From: Bacteroidales bacterium
GTDB taxonomy: Bacteria; Bacteroidota; Bacteroidia; Bacteroidales; UBA7960
Assembly (NCBI GenBank): GCA_007125275.1
Contig: SLDN01000048.1
Location: 1-5,315 of the forward strand
Length of the DNA stretch: 5,315 nucleotides
Direction: 5' to 3'
Part shown: one piece after another, positions 4,944 through 5,315 of the stretch
How positions within the stretch are numbered: position 1 is the stretch's first letter
Layout: each line of letters opens with the position of its first letter
Notes under the pieces: generated by a model
What the model was told of the DNA's origin: nothing
The model's database searches: none
The model's input: the letters and a program-made list of their open reading frames with translations, nothing else
Program-made: the position numbers and the translations under genes

Positions 4944-5315
4944 CCAGTACAATAGCTATTCCTTGTCCTACGCCGATGCACATTGTGCAAAGTGCTTTAT
5001 TGAGCTTGTTTCTTTGAAGCTGATATGTGGCGCTGGTCACGATTCTGGCGCCGCTCATTCCGAGTGGATGGCCCAGGGCAATGGCGCCGCCGAGCGGATT
5101 CACCCTTGCATCGTCATCACTTACTTTCATTGCCCTGGTGCAGGCCAGTGCCTGTGCCGCAAAAGCTTCGTTTAACTCAATAATATCAAAGTCGTCCATC
5201 CTCAGGCTCAGCCTGTTGATAAGTTTATCTGTGGCAGGCACAGGCCCTATGCCCATAATGCGGGGAGGCACACCGGCCGCCTGCATCCCCAGTATGCGTG
5301 CAAGTGGCTTCAGCT
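4936..5315 (-). CDS. Thiolase (acetyl-CoA C-acyltransferase family), C-terminal part, cut by window edge
   Basis: Thiolases catalyse reversible Claisen condensation or cleavage between acyl-CoA and acetyl-CoA, in fatty-acid or aromatic-acid degradation or in acetoacetyl-CoA formation. Only the last 125 or so codons are present; the gene enters from the right edge, so the nucleophilic cysteine near the N-terminus is not visible. The C-terminal domain is clear: [15 protein letters not shown], the NEAFAAQAL motif, [16 protein letters not shown] with its catalytic histidine (codon 5068-5070), and MCIGVGQG with the catalytic C-terminal cysteine (codon 4978-4980). The [10 protein letters not shown] and CIGVGQG variants resemble 3-oxoadipyl-CoA thiolases (PcaF/PaaJ) more than E. 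coli AtoB, but the same forms occur in many general thiolases, so the substrate is left open. The first visible methionine codon (5284-5286) is internal, because thiolase sequence continues upstream of it to the edge. The stop is TAG at 4936-4938. Confidence 0.93.
   Translation of the reverse strand, partial: LKPLARILGMQAAGVPPRIMGIGPVPATDKLINRLSLRMDDFDIIELNEAFAAQALACTRAMKVSDDDARVNPLGGAIALGHPLGMSGARIVTSATYQLQRNKLNKALCTMCIGVGQGIAIVLER

Overview
The window looks like chromosomal DNA from a member of the Bacteroidota. The encoded proteins have Bacteroidota-type sequences, most clearly the N-terminus of Mfd and the uridine-phosphorylase-like enzyme. No gene start has a convincing Shine-Dalgarno sequence; the stretches before start codons are A-rich or otherwise unremarkable. 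TAnnTTTG promoter-like boxes occur in the one divergent intergenic region. Species cannot be assigned. All recognised genes are housekeeping or metabolic. I see no insertion sequence, phage gene, CRISPR array, tRNA or rRNA.

Layout, left to right. Positions 1-488 (minus) hold the first 162 codons of mfd, the transcription-repair coupling factor, running off the left edge. Positions 504-1523 (minus) hold fbp, a complete class I fructose-1,6-bisphosphatase. A 199-bp gap (1524-1722) carries several short repeats. Positions 1723-2967 (minus) hold cinA, a two-domain CinA / nicotinamide-nucleotide amidase. These three genes are co-directional in the order cinA, fbp, mfd. The fbp-mfd spacing of 15 bp suggests co-transcription; the 199-bp gap after cinA may or may not hold a separate fbp promoter.

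A 163-bp AT-rich divergent region (2968-3130) separates cinA from two plus-strand genes: a uridine-phosphorylase-like nucleoside phosphorylase (3131-4033, true start possibly 3161) and a SirB1/transglutaminase-like protein (4051-4932). These two probably form an operon. They converge with only 3 bp to spare on a minus-strand thiolase (4936-5315), of which only the C-terminal third is present.

Functionally the genes form no single pathway. fbp serves gluconeogenesis. Mfd serves transcription-coupled repair. CinA recycles NMN, a by-product of NAD-dependent DNA ligase. The phosphorylase serves nucleoside salvage, and the thiolase serves acyl-CoA metabolism. I found no convincing undescribed system. 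The observations most worth a second look are in the two non-coding gaps: repeated TTGTCG-type motifs on both sides of cinA, a 13-bp tandem repeat and a 10-bp inverted repeat upstream of fbp, and paired palindromes in the phosphorylase leader.
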